Below are positions 50,591-60,000 of a stretch of 60,000 nt of DNA, one piece after another. The notes under the pieces are model-generated. The model saw nothing but the letters and a program-made list of their open reading frames with translations, did no database searches and was not told where the DNA came from. The DNA comes from Liolophura sinensis. Lineage: Eukaryota > Mollusca > Polyplacophora > Chitonida > Chitonidae. Every line of letters begins with the position of its first letter. Within the stretch, counting starts at the first letter, position 1. The position numbers and the translations under genes were made by a program. The stretch lies in the NCBI RefSeq assembly GCF_032854445.1, contig NC_088295.1, positions 19,643,385 to 19,703,384 on the forward strand. Reading direction: 5' to 3'.

Positions 50591-50649
50591 TGCCATTCAT
50601 TTGCCCATGTTGTTCTTGAATCCATACCTCTGTGAATTATGTCCTTTTT

Positions 50650-50736
50650 AGGGATCCCGTTCTCCCGAACGGGATCCCTTTTGTTATTGTTCTGTTTTTT
50701 CTTATTAGGGATCCCGTTCTCCCGAACGGGATACCT
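50650..50736. repeat. Paired hairpin module in front of copy 1
   Basis: Two hairpins lie at 50650-50679 and 50707-50736. The first has perfect 13 bp arms (AGGGATCCCGTTC and its complement) around a TCCC loop. The second has one arm mismatch (GGGATACCT). The 57 bp spacing carries a T-rich linker, TTTTGTTATTGTTCTGTTTT. They mark the 5' edge of the array. Confidence 0.9.
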
Positions 50737-50779
50737 ATTGTTATTGTTCTGTTTTTTCTTATTATTATTATTTTTTTTT

Positions 50780-50932
50780 CACCGACCTTGTTAGCAGCAG
50801 AACTCAAACACCGTTCAACATAGAGGTCTCAAATTTTGTACACACAATCTGGCGGAGATTTTCCAGGGGTATATTTTTTGTTTTTTTCTTATGTCACGTG
50901 GTTCGGCCGCCATATTGGATTTTGTTTAAAAC

Positions 50933-50963
<31 letters not shown>

Positions 50964-52923
50964 ATCGATCGTTTGCAAATTTGACATGCAGCTAGTAAGT
51001 CATGAGTTCTTTAAAGTTTGCGAAAATGGTTCACTTCCGGTCAAAACTCTGGAAGCTCGCCATTGGTCGAATTTGTGACGTCACAAAAAGTTCTCAAAGT
51101 TCAATTGTTCTGAACGTATTCTGATGTATCGAGCTGCTCATTCTGAATCTGGTTGTATTTTTTGCATATCTGTGTAACTTTTTGAGATATCAGCAAAAAA
51201 CTCAAAAAAGTTACGTAACTTCAAGGACCTGTAGCTCAAGAACTAAGGCAGCTAGAAATGTGCAACCTGCACCAAAGTGTAGCCCAAGACATGCTCTTTC
51301 GAGCATTTGTCAAAAGATTTGAGCTCCGATCAATAGTTTTCTCGCTAGGAGCGTTTAAATGACAACACCGTTTTTTGTTTAGAAAAAGATGGGAATCCCA
51401 TTGCTTTAACATGGAGTTAGATGGGGACTGCACTGGGTTTGTAGTATTTGACCTGATGCTTTTGGCTACACTGTCCGTGATCTCCAGAAACGGTTGTGCT
51501 ATGACATTCAGTCCAGTTCCCATCTAACTCCAGTACTCTATTAGATGGCGTAGAGATCTAACTACAACAGCAAACGACGTGGACCTGTAAAAGTTAGCTT
51601 TGTTTTGCCCAGACCTTGTTTTCTTTACTATACGCTAACCAGGCCAGGGTGATTGACAGATATGGACATGTGCCGTGGTCCAGGTGTTGACTTTCTGACA
51701 ACAGCCGAGCTATGAGTAGAGCTGTGAGTCTGTGCATGGCAGGTCGTGGATTGAGACGTGGAAGTTCAAATTTGCTGTTACACGGGCTGTGTTTTTGCAT
51801 TATTCCTTACATAAAGCCAGCCAAGTCTGCCAAGGAATGTCCGTTTTTCACTGGGCATAGTGTCGCATAGGGAATGATCGGCCGACTGCCTCAGTGACAA
51901 ACGGTGTAAGGTCGCATTTAGATTTTAAAAGCCGTGTAGCTAGTTATGTGTTGATTTTCGACCAATAACTTATGTTCTCATATGAAAGATGAAAGCATAA
52001 AGAAAATTTGTATGTAGACTTGAAGTGAGGTTTGCGACTTTCTTGGGGACTACGTGAGATATACAATAGTGTGGGTGGTAGGGGAGATGCTGGCGAAATT
52101 TTCTAAGACTTGACCTAATTACACAAGGATTTAAACGCTAACCGTCTTCCGTCTGCGTGGTGTGACGCCTGTCAGTCATGTCAGAGTTCGATCCCAGCTT
52201 AGCCAATTTGTCAGGGGATAAAAATGTTGTGAATTTTAAGGTTTTAAGTATGCTGCTAGGCGTAGTTCGATGTTCTGATGACGAATTTGGTTGTTTTTCC
52301 TTTGTCCGACGCATGGTTTTGTCGCCAATTGCCATCGAAGTGCGAAAAAGTGCAATTTTCGCCCATGTTTGGCCGTCATGTGACACAAAACTGCTGCAGC
52401 TGTGGAGCTGAAAATCACTGAGTACAAAGGGCAATATGCGCACTGTAGGCGTGCGTAAAATCATGGAAGTGTGTCAATAAATGTGGGAGTTGCAATGCTT
52501 CAAATATTGTCCAAGGGCCGATTGGCTATATTTGGCACTTTGACGTCCCGATGTTATATGATGCATTTTAAATGCATTTGCGACTGGGATAAAGGCACGA
52601 ACAATGTAAGCATGCTACCCGACGTAGTTTAACGTCCTGATCATGAATCTGGAATTATTTCTTTCCGGAGACGCATAGTTTTGTCGCAAATGGCGATGAA
52701 AACGCGAAAAAGCGCAATTTTTCACCATATTTGGAGATCTATTGCGAGGAAACCGTAACAGCCGTAAAGCTGAAAATCACCGAGTGCAAAGCGCTAAATA
52801 CGTACACTATGTGTGCCGAAAATCTTTGATCTGTGTCAACAACCACAGGACATGCAGGGGAAAATGTCATCGATCCGATCCGGGATCCCGGCCTAGGATC
52901 TGCTATTCGCAGATCCATTCTAG
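50780..52923 (+). mobile_element. Array copy 1, long form
   Basis: This copy is about 850-900 bp longer than the others because of a block at about 51938-52840. It contains a YY1-like GCCGCCATATTGG at 50906-50918 preceded by an E-box CACGTG. An inverted CCAAT (ATTGG) lies at about 51062, and a 16 bp palindrome, TTTGTGACGTCACAAA, lies at 51072-51087. A 13 bp inverted repeat spans 51413-51425 and 51519-51531. A tRNA-like stretch occupies 51702-51761. It ends in a stem-loop at 52896-52916 (arms GGATCTGC/GCAGATCC) and CTAG at 52920-52923. The extra block holds two diverged copies of a segment of about 260 bp. Confidence 0.75.
52178..52830 (+). repeat. Internal diverged duplication in copy 1
   Basis: Segments at about 52178-52468 and 52588-52830 share GACGCATGGTTTTGTCGCCA (GACGCATAGTTTTGTCGCAA in the second). 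They also share GCGAAAAAG(T/C)GCAATTTT and GCTGAAAATCAC(T/C)GAGT. Both lie within the block absent from copies 2-4. Confidence 0.7.
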
Positions 52924-52931
52924 TTATTATT

Positions 52932-53021
52932 AGGGATCCCGTTCTCCCGAACGGGATCCCTATTGTTTTCGTTCTGTTTTTTCTTATTATTAGGGATCCC
53001 GTTCTCCCGAACGGGATCCCT
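52932..53021. repeat. Paired hairpin module between copies 1 and 2
   Basis: Two perfect hairpins, 52932-52961 and 52992-53021, each have arms AGGGATCCCGTTC and its complement around TCCC, spaced by 60 bp. They sit inside the TTA-rich linker. The linkers before copies 3 and 4 lack them. Confidence 0.95.
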
Positions 53022-53070
53022 TTTGTTATTGTTCTGTTTTTTCTTATTATTATTATTATTATTTTTTTTT

Positions 53071-54362
53071 CACCGACTTTGTGAGCAGCAGAACTCAAAC
53101 ACCGTTCAACATAGAGGTCTCAAATTTTGTACACACAATCTGGCAGAGATTTTCCAGGGGTATATTTTTTGTTTTTTTCTTATGTGACGTGGTTCGGCCG
53201 CCATATTGGATTTTGTGTAAAATCTTTAAAAATCTTCTTCTCCAGAACCACTGAACCGATCATTTTCAAATTTGACATGCAGCTAGTAGGTCACGAGTTC
53301 TTTAAAGTTTGCGAAAATGGTTCACTTCCGGTCAAAACTCTGGAAGCTCGCTATTGGTCGAATTTGTGACGTCACAAAAAGTTCTCAAAGTTCAATTGTT
53401 CTCAACGTATTCTGATGTATCTTGAGCTGCTGATTCCGAATCTGGTTGTATTTTTTGTATATCTGTGCAACTTTTTGAGATATAAGAAAAAAACTCAAAA
53501 AACTTACGTAAGTTCAATGACCTGTAACTCGAGAACTATGGCAGCTAGAAATGTGCAACCTGCACGAAATTGTAGAACAAGACATGCTCTTTCGAGCATT
53601 TGTCAACAGATTTGAGCTCCGATCAATAGTTTTTTCGCTACAAGCGTTTTAAATCACAACACCGTTTTTGTTCAGAAAAAGACGGGAATCCTATTGCTTT
53701 AACATGGAGTTAGATGGGGATTGGACTGGGTTTGTAGTATTTGACCTGATGCTTTTGGCTACACTGTCCGTGATCTCCCGAAACGGTTGTACGATGACAT
53801 TGATTCCAGTTCCCATCTAACTCCAGTACTCTATTAGATGGCGTAGACATCTAACTACAACAGCAAATGACATGGACCTGTAAAAGTTAACTTTGTTTTG
53901 CGCAGACCTCGTCCTCTTTACTATACGTTAAACAGGCCAGGGTGATTGACAGATATGGATATGTGCCCTGGTCCAAGTGCTGACTTTCTAACGATGGCCG
54001 ATCTATCAGTAGAGCAGTGAGTCTGCGCATGGCAGGCCATGGATTGAGATGTGAATGTACAAACTTGCTGTTACACTGGTCGTGTTTTTGCCTTATTTCT
54101 TACAAATAGCGGGCTAAGCCTGCCAAGGAACGACTGTTTTTCACTGCGCATAGCGTAGCATCATCAAGGTCGCCGATCTATTCGAGGGAATGCAAATTAC
54201 CGGCCGACTGCCTCAGCGACAAACGGTGTTAAGTCGCATGGAAACTTTGAAAGCCGTGTATGTGGAACATGTGTCCTTCGAACACAGAACATGGAGGGGA
54301 AAACGTCATCGGTTTGATCCGGGATCCCGGCCTAGGATCTGCTATTCGCAGATCCATTCTAG
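53071..54362 (+). mobile_element. Array copy 2, short form
   Basis: It has the same order of motifs as copy 1 without the extra block. The YY1-like site is at 53197-53209; the neighbouring E-box is mutated to GACGTG. The CRE palindrome is at 53363-53378, inverted-repeat arms at 53705-53717 and 53812-53824, the tRNA-like stretch at 53996-54052, the stem-loop at 54335-54355 and CTAG at 54359-54362. A 66-codon open frame at 53415-53615 recurs in copies 3 and 4 but has no recognisable domain. Confidence 0.8.
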
Positions 54363-54392
54363 TTATTATTATTATTATTATTATTTTTTTTT

Positions 54393-55683
54393 CACCGACT
54401 TTGTGAGCAGCAGAACTCAAACACCGTTCAACATAGAGGTCTCAAATTTTGTGCACACAATCTGTCGGTGATTTTCCAGGGGTATATTTTTTGTTTTTTT
54501 CTTAAGTCACGTGGTTCGGCCGCCATATTGGATTTTGTGTAAAATCTTTAAAAATCTTCTTCTCCAGAACCACTGAACCGATCGGTTTCAAATTTGACAT
54601 GCAGCTAGTAGGTCACGAGTTCTTTAAAGTTTGCGAAAATGGTTCACTTCCGGTCAAAATTCTGGAAGCTCGCTATTGGTCGAATTTGTGACGTCACAAA
54701 AATTTCTCAAAGTTCAAATGTTCTGAACGTATTCTGATGTATCTTGAGCTGCTGATTCTGAATCTGCTTGTATTTTTTTTGTATCTGCAAACCTTTTTGA
54801 GATATAAGCAAAAAACTCAAAAAAGTGACGTAACTTCAATGACCTGTAACTCGAGAACTATGGCAGCTAGAAATGTGCAGCCTGCACGAAATTGTAGCCC
54901 AAGACATGCTCTTTCGAGCATTTGTCAACAGATTTGAGCTCCGATCAATAGTTTTTTCGCTACAAGCGTTTAAATGACAACACCGTTTTTTGTTTAGAAA
55001 AGATTGGAATCCTTTTGATTTAACATGGAGTTAGATGGGGACTGGACTGGGTTTATAGTATTTGACCTGATGCTTTCGGCTACACTGTCCGTGATCTCCC
55101 GAAACGGTTGTACGATGACATTGATTCCATTTCACATCTAACTCCAGTATTCTATTAGATGGCGTAGAGATCTAACTACAACAGCAAACGACGTGGACCT
55201 GTAAAAGTTAGCTTTGTTTTGCGAAGACCTCGTCCTCTTTACTATACGTTAAACAGGCCAGGGAGATTGACAGATATTGATATGTGCCCTGGTCCAAGTG
55301 CTGACTTTCTAACGATGGCCGAGCTATCAGTGGAGCAGTGAGTCCGTGCATGGCAGGTCGTGGATTGAGATGTGAATGTACAAACTTGCTGTTACACTGG
55401 TCGTGTTTTTGCCTTATTTCTTACAAATAGCGGGCTAAATCTACCAAGAAACGGCCGTTTTTCACCGAGCATAGCGTGGCATCATTAGGGTCGCCGATCT
55501 ATTCGAGGGAATACAAATGACCGGCCGACTGCCTCAGTGACAAACGGTGTAAGGTCGCATGGAAACTTTGAAAGCCGTGTATGTGGAACATGTGTCCTTC
55601 GAACACAGAACATGAAGGGGAAAACGTCATCGATCCGATCCGGGATCCCGGCCTAGGATCTGCTATTCGCAGATCCATTCTAG
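54393..55683 (+). mobile_element. Array copy 3, short form
   Basis: The YY1-like site is at 54519-54531 with an intact CACGTG, and the CRE palindrome is at 54685-54700. The inverted repeat starts at 55027-55039, but its right arm has one mismatch (CACATCTAACTCC). The tRNA-like stretch is at 55317-55373, the stem-loop at 55656-55676 and CTAG at 55680-55683. The linker before it is TTA repeats and poly-T only. Confidence 0.8.
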
Positions 55684-55710
55684 TTATTATTATTATTATT
55701 ATTTTTTTTT

Positions 55711-57000
55711 CACCGACTTTGTTAGCAGCAGAACTCAAACACCATTCAATATAGAGATCTCAAATTTTGTACACACAATCTGGCGGAGATTTTCTAGACA
55801 TATAATTTTTTTTTTTTCTCATGTCACGTGGTTCGGCCGCCATATTGGATTTTGTGTAAAATCTTTAAAAATCTTCTTCTCCAGAACCACTGAACCGATC
55901 GTTTTCAAATTTGACATGCAGCTAGTAGGTCATGAGTTCTTTAAAGTTTGCGAAAATGGTTCACTTCCGGTCAAAATTCTGGAAGCTCGCTATTGGTCGA
56001 ATTTGTGACGTCACAAAAAGTTCTCAAAGTTTAAATGTTCTCAACGTATTCTGATGTATCTTGAGCTGCTGATTCTGAATCTGCTTGTATTTTTTTGGTA
56101 TCTTCAAAACTTTTTGAGATATAAGCAAAAAACTCAAAAAAGTGACGTAAGTTCAATGACCTGTAACTCGAGAACTATGGCAGGTAGAAATGTGCAACCT
56201 GCACGAAATTGTAGCCCAAGGCATGCTCTTTCGAGCATTTGTCAACAGATTTGAGCTCCGATCAATAGTTTTTTCGCTAGAAGCGTTTAAATGACAACAC
56301 CGTTTTTTGTTTAGAAAAGATTGGAATCCTATTGATTTAACATGGAGTTAGATGGGGACTGGACTGGGTTTGTAGTATTTGACCTGATGCTTTCGCCTAC
56401 ACTGTCCGTGATCTCCCGAAACGGTTGTAGGATGACATTTATTCCAGTTCCCATCTAACTCCAGTATTCTATTAGATGGCGTAGAGATCTAACTACAACA
56501 GCAAACGACGTGGACCTGTAAAAGTTAGCTTTGTTTTGCGCAGACCTTGTACTCTTTACTATACGTTAAACAGGCCAGGGAGATTGACAGATATGGATAT
56601 GTGCCCTGGTCCAAGTGCTGACTTTCTAACGATGGCCGAGCTATCAGTGGAGCAGTGAGTCCGTGCATGGCAGGTCGTGGATTGAGATGTGAATGTACAA
56701 ACTTGCTGTTACACTGGTCGTGTTTTTGCCTTATTTCTTACAAATAGCGGACTAAGTCTGCCAAGAAACGACCGTTTTTCACTGGGCATAGCGTAGCATC
56801 ATTAGGGTCGCCGATCTATTCGAGGGAATACAAATAACCGGCCGACTGCCTCAGTGACAAACGGTGTAAGGTCGCATGGAAACTTTGAAAGCCGTGTATG
56901 TGGAACATGTGTCCTTCGAACACAGAACATGAAGGGGGAAATGTCATCGATCCGATCCGGGATCCCGGCCTAGGATCTGCTATTCGCAGATCCATTCTAG
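55711..57000 (+). mobile_element. Array copy 4, short form
   Basis: The YY1-like site is at 55836-55848 with CACGTG, and the CRE palindrome is at 56002-56017. Inverted-repeat arms are at 56344-56356 and 56450-56462, the tRNA-like stretch at 56636-56690, the stem-loop at 56973-56993 and CTAG at 56997-57000. The array stops exactly at this CTAG, and the next bases (TTTTGTTTTG) are unrelated. This gives the cleanest view of the 3' boundary. Confidence 0.8.
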
Positions 57001-57386
57001 TTTTGTTTTGTTTCATTTAGCATCTTATGCAGGTTGTGTATTTGGACACAAGTGCACTCAATCTATTATAAATACATGTATACTAATACTGTGCAATGGC
57101 TGATTGTGCTGTATTATAATTTCTGGAGGGTAAGAGGAACATCTTTGCAGTCTCTGAGTTGCTTTCTTATTAGTAATAAGAAATACTGCAGCTTTTTAAA
57201 TTATGACCCATACATGATGTCAGTCTTACAAAAATAACGGCATGGTGAATGTTGGTTGTCTCAGTACCAGCAGTTAATAAAGCTCAGTGCCACTGTCTGT
57301 TCACTTACTTAGGACGGTGTTCAGTGAACATCTGTCATAAATTGTGAGGCATTTTGTTCTCCATATCCATTTCCGAGGAATTGAAT
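57001..57386. other. Non-coding DNA after the array
   Basis: CpG-poor sequence returns immediately after the last copy. Nothing else was recognised. Confidence 0.5.
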
Positions 57387-57581
57387 ACTACAGTGGCAGA
57401 TACTACAGTGGCAGATACTTCAGTGGCAGATACTACAGTGGCAGATACTACAGTGGCAGATACTTCAGTGGCAGATACTACAGTGGCAGATACTTCAATG
57501 GCTGATACTACAGTGGCAGATACTACAGTGGCAGATACTTCAATGGCTGATACTACAGTGGCAGATACTTCAGTGGCATAC
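57387..57581. repeat. 15-bp minisatellite, 13 copies
   Basis: The units are ACTACAGTGGCAGAT, with variants ACTTCAGTGGCAGAT and ACTTCAATGGCTGAT. There are thirteen units. Because 15 is a multiple of three, a plus-strand frame repeats TTVAD/TSVAD and a minus-strand frame stays open too. No other coding evidence exists. Confidence 0.95.
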
Positions 57582-59556
57582 AAGGGCCATTAGCTGATTA
57601 TACCTAATATCCAGCTGGTTGAATTTACTCCCCATCTGCAGGCATGAAGTCATTCACCAGTTGCTGTTCCAGACCGGGCACTGCTTCTTGCCATTGGCAT
57701 GTACTAGTAGGACAAGGGTTTACTTTTGCCCTAATTTTATGAAGGGATTCCCTTCCAGCAGTCATTTGATTCAACATGTTACACAAATCTTCAAAGATAG
57801 TGACAAATGGAAACTTTTAACAGGATTCTGCTTTCTTAATTGGCGCTTTTTCCTTTGAAATGGAAAGCTAAAATGTGCTATCATTTGAGAGTATACATAT
57901 ACATACAGCCCCTAGGTCTGCACTAAGCATTACCATCTGGATTGTTTTTCCTGTTGATCGAATTTTGTACTTGTTCTTCACAAAGATCTTATTATATCTT
58001 TACTACCAGTTTTTACATTTTTGCTCTATGCATAATGTTTCAATATTTATTCACCCAGAGTTCTCCCATGTATTGATGAGTTTCCTGTCACAAGCTTTAA
58101 TGAGCTCAAGGTCATAATATTTGTATATCATCAAGAAAAAATTGAATAGAAGATAGAAATGCATGGTGGAATACATTATATCTAAACTTGTGTGAGCTTG
58201 TCTGTATTGTGTTGAATGCCAAGGGTTCAACATAGTGATAGTCACAAAGCAAACAACTTCTCCATCAAGTTCTTACTGTGTTAAGCCTGGCTACTTTGTC
58301 AAGCTCTGCTATTGTACTGTATTGATTATAGACAGAACTTCTGCTGGTGGTGATGACCTTGTTGAAAGCGATGAGAACCAACAGTGTGTGAGACTGTACC
58401 AACCCTGACTGTAAAGTAAACCCTGTGCCTCTCATAATGGATGGAATTAAGAACCCATAATCTTCATTCTGATGGATTAAAGTGAAATTTTCCTAACTAG
58501 CTTGGGAAAAAATGGAAAGTGTTTTTCTCTTATTTTTTTTTCCTGTTTTGATGTAGCACAGTAGTAGTTTGTATGAAAGTCAGTGTAAAGCTGCTGTTCT
58601 ATACATTGATTTACCAGGATCATGGACATTAACTGGACATTTATCTGGCCATTTTGTCAGAAAATATAGAAAGAAATGTATCCAATCAAGGATCAATGTT
58701 TTTATTCTTGTCACACACGTCATTGATTGATAATGTATGTACATGGAAAATTTAGTGCAGGTAATTGTGGAATTACTATAAGGTGTTACTAAAGGAATCG
58801 CGAATGATCTTCAGGGAACAGTGCGGTACCAGATTTGCCAGGGTTGTCTTAACTGTCTCCAGTTAACCCCAATGTCATTTATGTAAAGGATCCATTCTTT
58901 AATTGCTCATGATCAAATGAGAACAAATGAATAGGTTTATCACAGGATACGAATAACATTGACTCTCTGCTCCGGATATTGATTCCCTTGTGGTATCACC
59001 GACAAGAAATCAAGCAGTAAAGAAATTCTACCCCTGCAGTTATGCTAATTGGGACTTTCATCAATATATATCAATACACCATTTTCCTGAAACAGTTGGC
59101 GTGTCATGTACATTGAAGTGTCTGCACAGTGTCCTGTTCACAGGGTACCTGTGTGTTCTAGGATCAGTTAATTGTTTCTTCTCTTTGTGTCTCTCTTGCT
59201 CATCTTTCTTCCAATCAGACTTCCTTCCCCACCTGCAATGCCCTTTGTCAGTCTCGCATCTCACTTCCTTCCCATGTCTTTTCTGTCACATCTTTCTTCC
59301 CACCAGGGTCCATCACATCCTGGTTCTTATCTCACTCCCTCACTCTGACTCTCACACGCATTCATGTATCTTTTCCCCAACAGCCTTTCTTATGAAGGGC
59401 TGAGAATTCTTATTGCTGTTTCCATTGATAAATAAACTGTGTTACGTCTGGGTAGAGCATTGGATGCTCTTTAATCCAGGCTGCTTGTACACGTTGTAAT
59501 GAACACACACGTTTGCATGCCAGATTCAAAACATCCATATGTTAGCACATTTGTGG
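57582..59556. other. Intronic or downstream non-coding DNA
   Basis: No exon was recognised. The stretch 59170-59390 is pyrimidine-rich, and the 137-codon open frame across it (58990-59403) reflects that bias. Confidence 0.45.
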
Positions 59557-59707
59557 AAATATTTCACTTATACGACGGCGGCCAGCATTATGGTGGGCGG
59601 GAACCGGGCACAGCCCGGGGGAAACCCACAACCATCCGCAGGTTGCTGCAGACCTTCCCACTTACAGCCGGAGAGGAAGCCAGCATGAGCTGGACTTGAA
59701 CTCACCG
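59557..59707 (-). mobile_element. tRNA-derived SINE truncated at both ends
   Basis: It starts at ATATTTCACTTATACGACGG and runs through CGGCCAGCATTATGGTGGGC, CCGGGGGAAACCCACAACCA and GAGGAAGCCAGCATGAGCTG. It ends at GGACTTGAACTCACCGCGA. The AATAAATA tail and the outer tRNA head are missing. Internal sequence is well preserved, including several CpGs, suggesting a relatively recent copy. Confidence 0.7.
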
Positions 59708-60000
59708 CGACTTTTGCGCAGTATGAAAGTATATGACTGTGAAAATGTATTTGTCATTATTTATGCCAAACAAAGGCCACAAATGAGAGGAGAGGAATGT
59801 ATCAGGAAGCTGTTTTATGATCACCTCGGCTTTCATCAACACTGTCAGCAGCTTGGATTGATCGAGGATCACAGCTCAATGAGAGCAGGTGCATGTTTGC
59901 ACATTGGACTTCGTCCTTCTGGAAACTTTAAAGAAATATAACGAGGACAGTTCATGTATGTCAAGGCCTGGTCACGGCCTGGATGCAGGTTGCCGTGGAT
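59708..60000. other. Non-coding DNA at the window edge
   Basis: An open frame at 59696-59941 shows no recognisable domain, and no splice signals could be linked to it. Confidence 0.4.

Larger units (their letters stand above)
50650..57000 (+). mobile_element. Head-to-tail array of four copies of a palindrome-ended element
   Basis: Four copies begin with CACCGAC at 50780, 53071, 54393 and 55711. They end with a stem-loop plus CTAG at 52923, 54362, 55683 and 57000. Linkers between copies are TTA microsatellite and poly-T, and two of them also hold paired GGGATCCC hairpins. The last three copies are 1290-1292 bp and very similar; the first is 2144 bp. The array is far richer in CpG than its intronic surroundings. 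The 3' ends resemble Helitron termini (stem-loop, short spacer, CTAG, then T). Read on the other strand, the copies end in an A-rich (TAA)n tail like a retroelement, so the class is not settled. No transposase or helicase frame is present. Confidence 0.75.

Noticed and set aside
50650-53021. Rho-independent-type terminators
   Set aside because: The hairpins are followed by T-rich sequence and resemble bacterial terminators, but the window is plainly eukaryotic and they lie in transposon linkers.
53415-56254. 66-codon open frame conserved in array copies 2, 3 and 4
   Set aside because: Its conservation is that of the recently duplicated DNA. It is broken in copy 1 and has no recognisable domain.
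58990-59403. 137-codon open frame
   Set aside because: It runs across a pyrimidine-rich stretch that depletes stop codons; the peptide is dominated by Ser, Phe, Leu and His.

Overview
This window is eukaryotic nuclear DNA: AT-rich, non-coding for almost its whole length, and full of dispersed short retroelements and minisatellites. The SINE-like repeats end in AATAAATA or ACTCACTC tails. They share a 3' domain read as CTTGAGTACGGCGTAAAACA, and short ACATGTA and TAGGCCTA palindromes are common. From general knowledge of such genomes this points to a lophotrochozoan, most probably a mollusc (a bivalve is my first guess, a brachiopod is possible). I could run no database search. No rRNA, complete tRNA, CRISPR array or prokaryotic gene was seen.

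Only one protein-coding gene has good support, on the + strand. An exon with acceptor at 13371-13372 carries a plausible ATG at 13390 and ends at 13559 with a GTAAGT donor. A second exon, 35122-35209, lies between a good acceptor and another GTAAGT donor. The phases match, giving one 86-residue reading frame across a 21.6 kb intron. The predicted N-terminus is Arg-rich with SP motifs, followed by a conserved-looking segment and the start of a probable coiled coil. I do not recognise the family. Everything after 35209 would be a further intron of more than 24 kb, with one weak exon candidate near 39.6 kb. A possible exon of another gene lies on the - strand near 4.1-4.2 kb.

Layout. Positions 1-13.37 kb are CpG-rich upstream DNA holding a 585 bp imperfect palindrome, a MITE-like element, a 27 bp minisatellite, several SINE pieces and a chimeric SINE. 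From about 14 kb CpG becomes much rarer, as expected for a methylated gene body. CpG-rich patches remain at about 22.0-22.8 kb and 29.8-30.55 kb, which could be regulatory. The introns carry minisatellites of 59 bp (18-19.5 kb), 44 bp (20.0-20.55 kb), 79 bp (45.06-45.8 kb) and 15 bp (57.4-57.6 kb), several SINEs and decayed repeats.

The most striking structure is at 50650-57000. It is a head-to-tail array of four copies of a CpG-rich element, one of about 2.1 kb and three of about 1.29 kb. Each copy ends in a stem-loop followed by CTAG, as Helitron 3' ends do. Copies are joined by TTA microsatellite/poly-T linkers, two of which also hold perfect 13-bp-arm hairpins built on GGGATCCC. Each copy contains a YY1-like motif, an inverted CCAAT and a 16 bp palindrome around a CRE core, plus a tRNA-like segment. 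It looks like a young, locally amplified non-autonomous transposon, possibly carrying promoter-like sequence.
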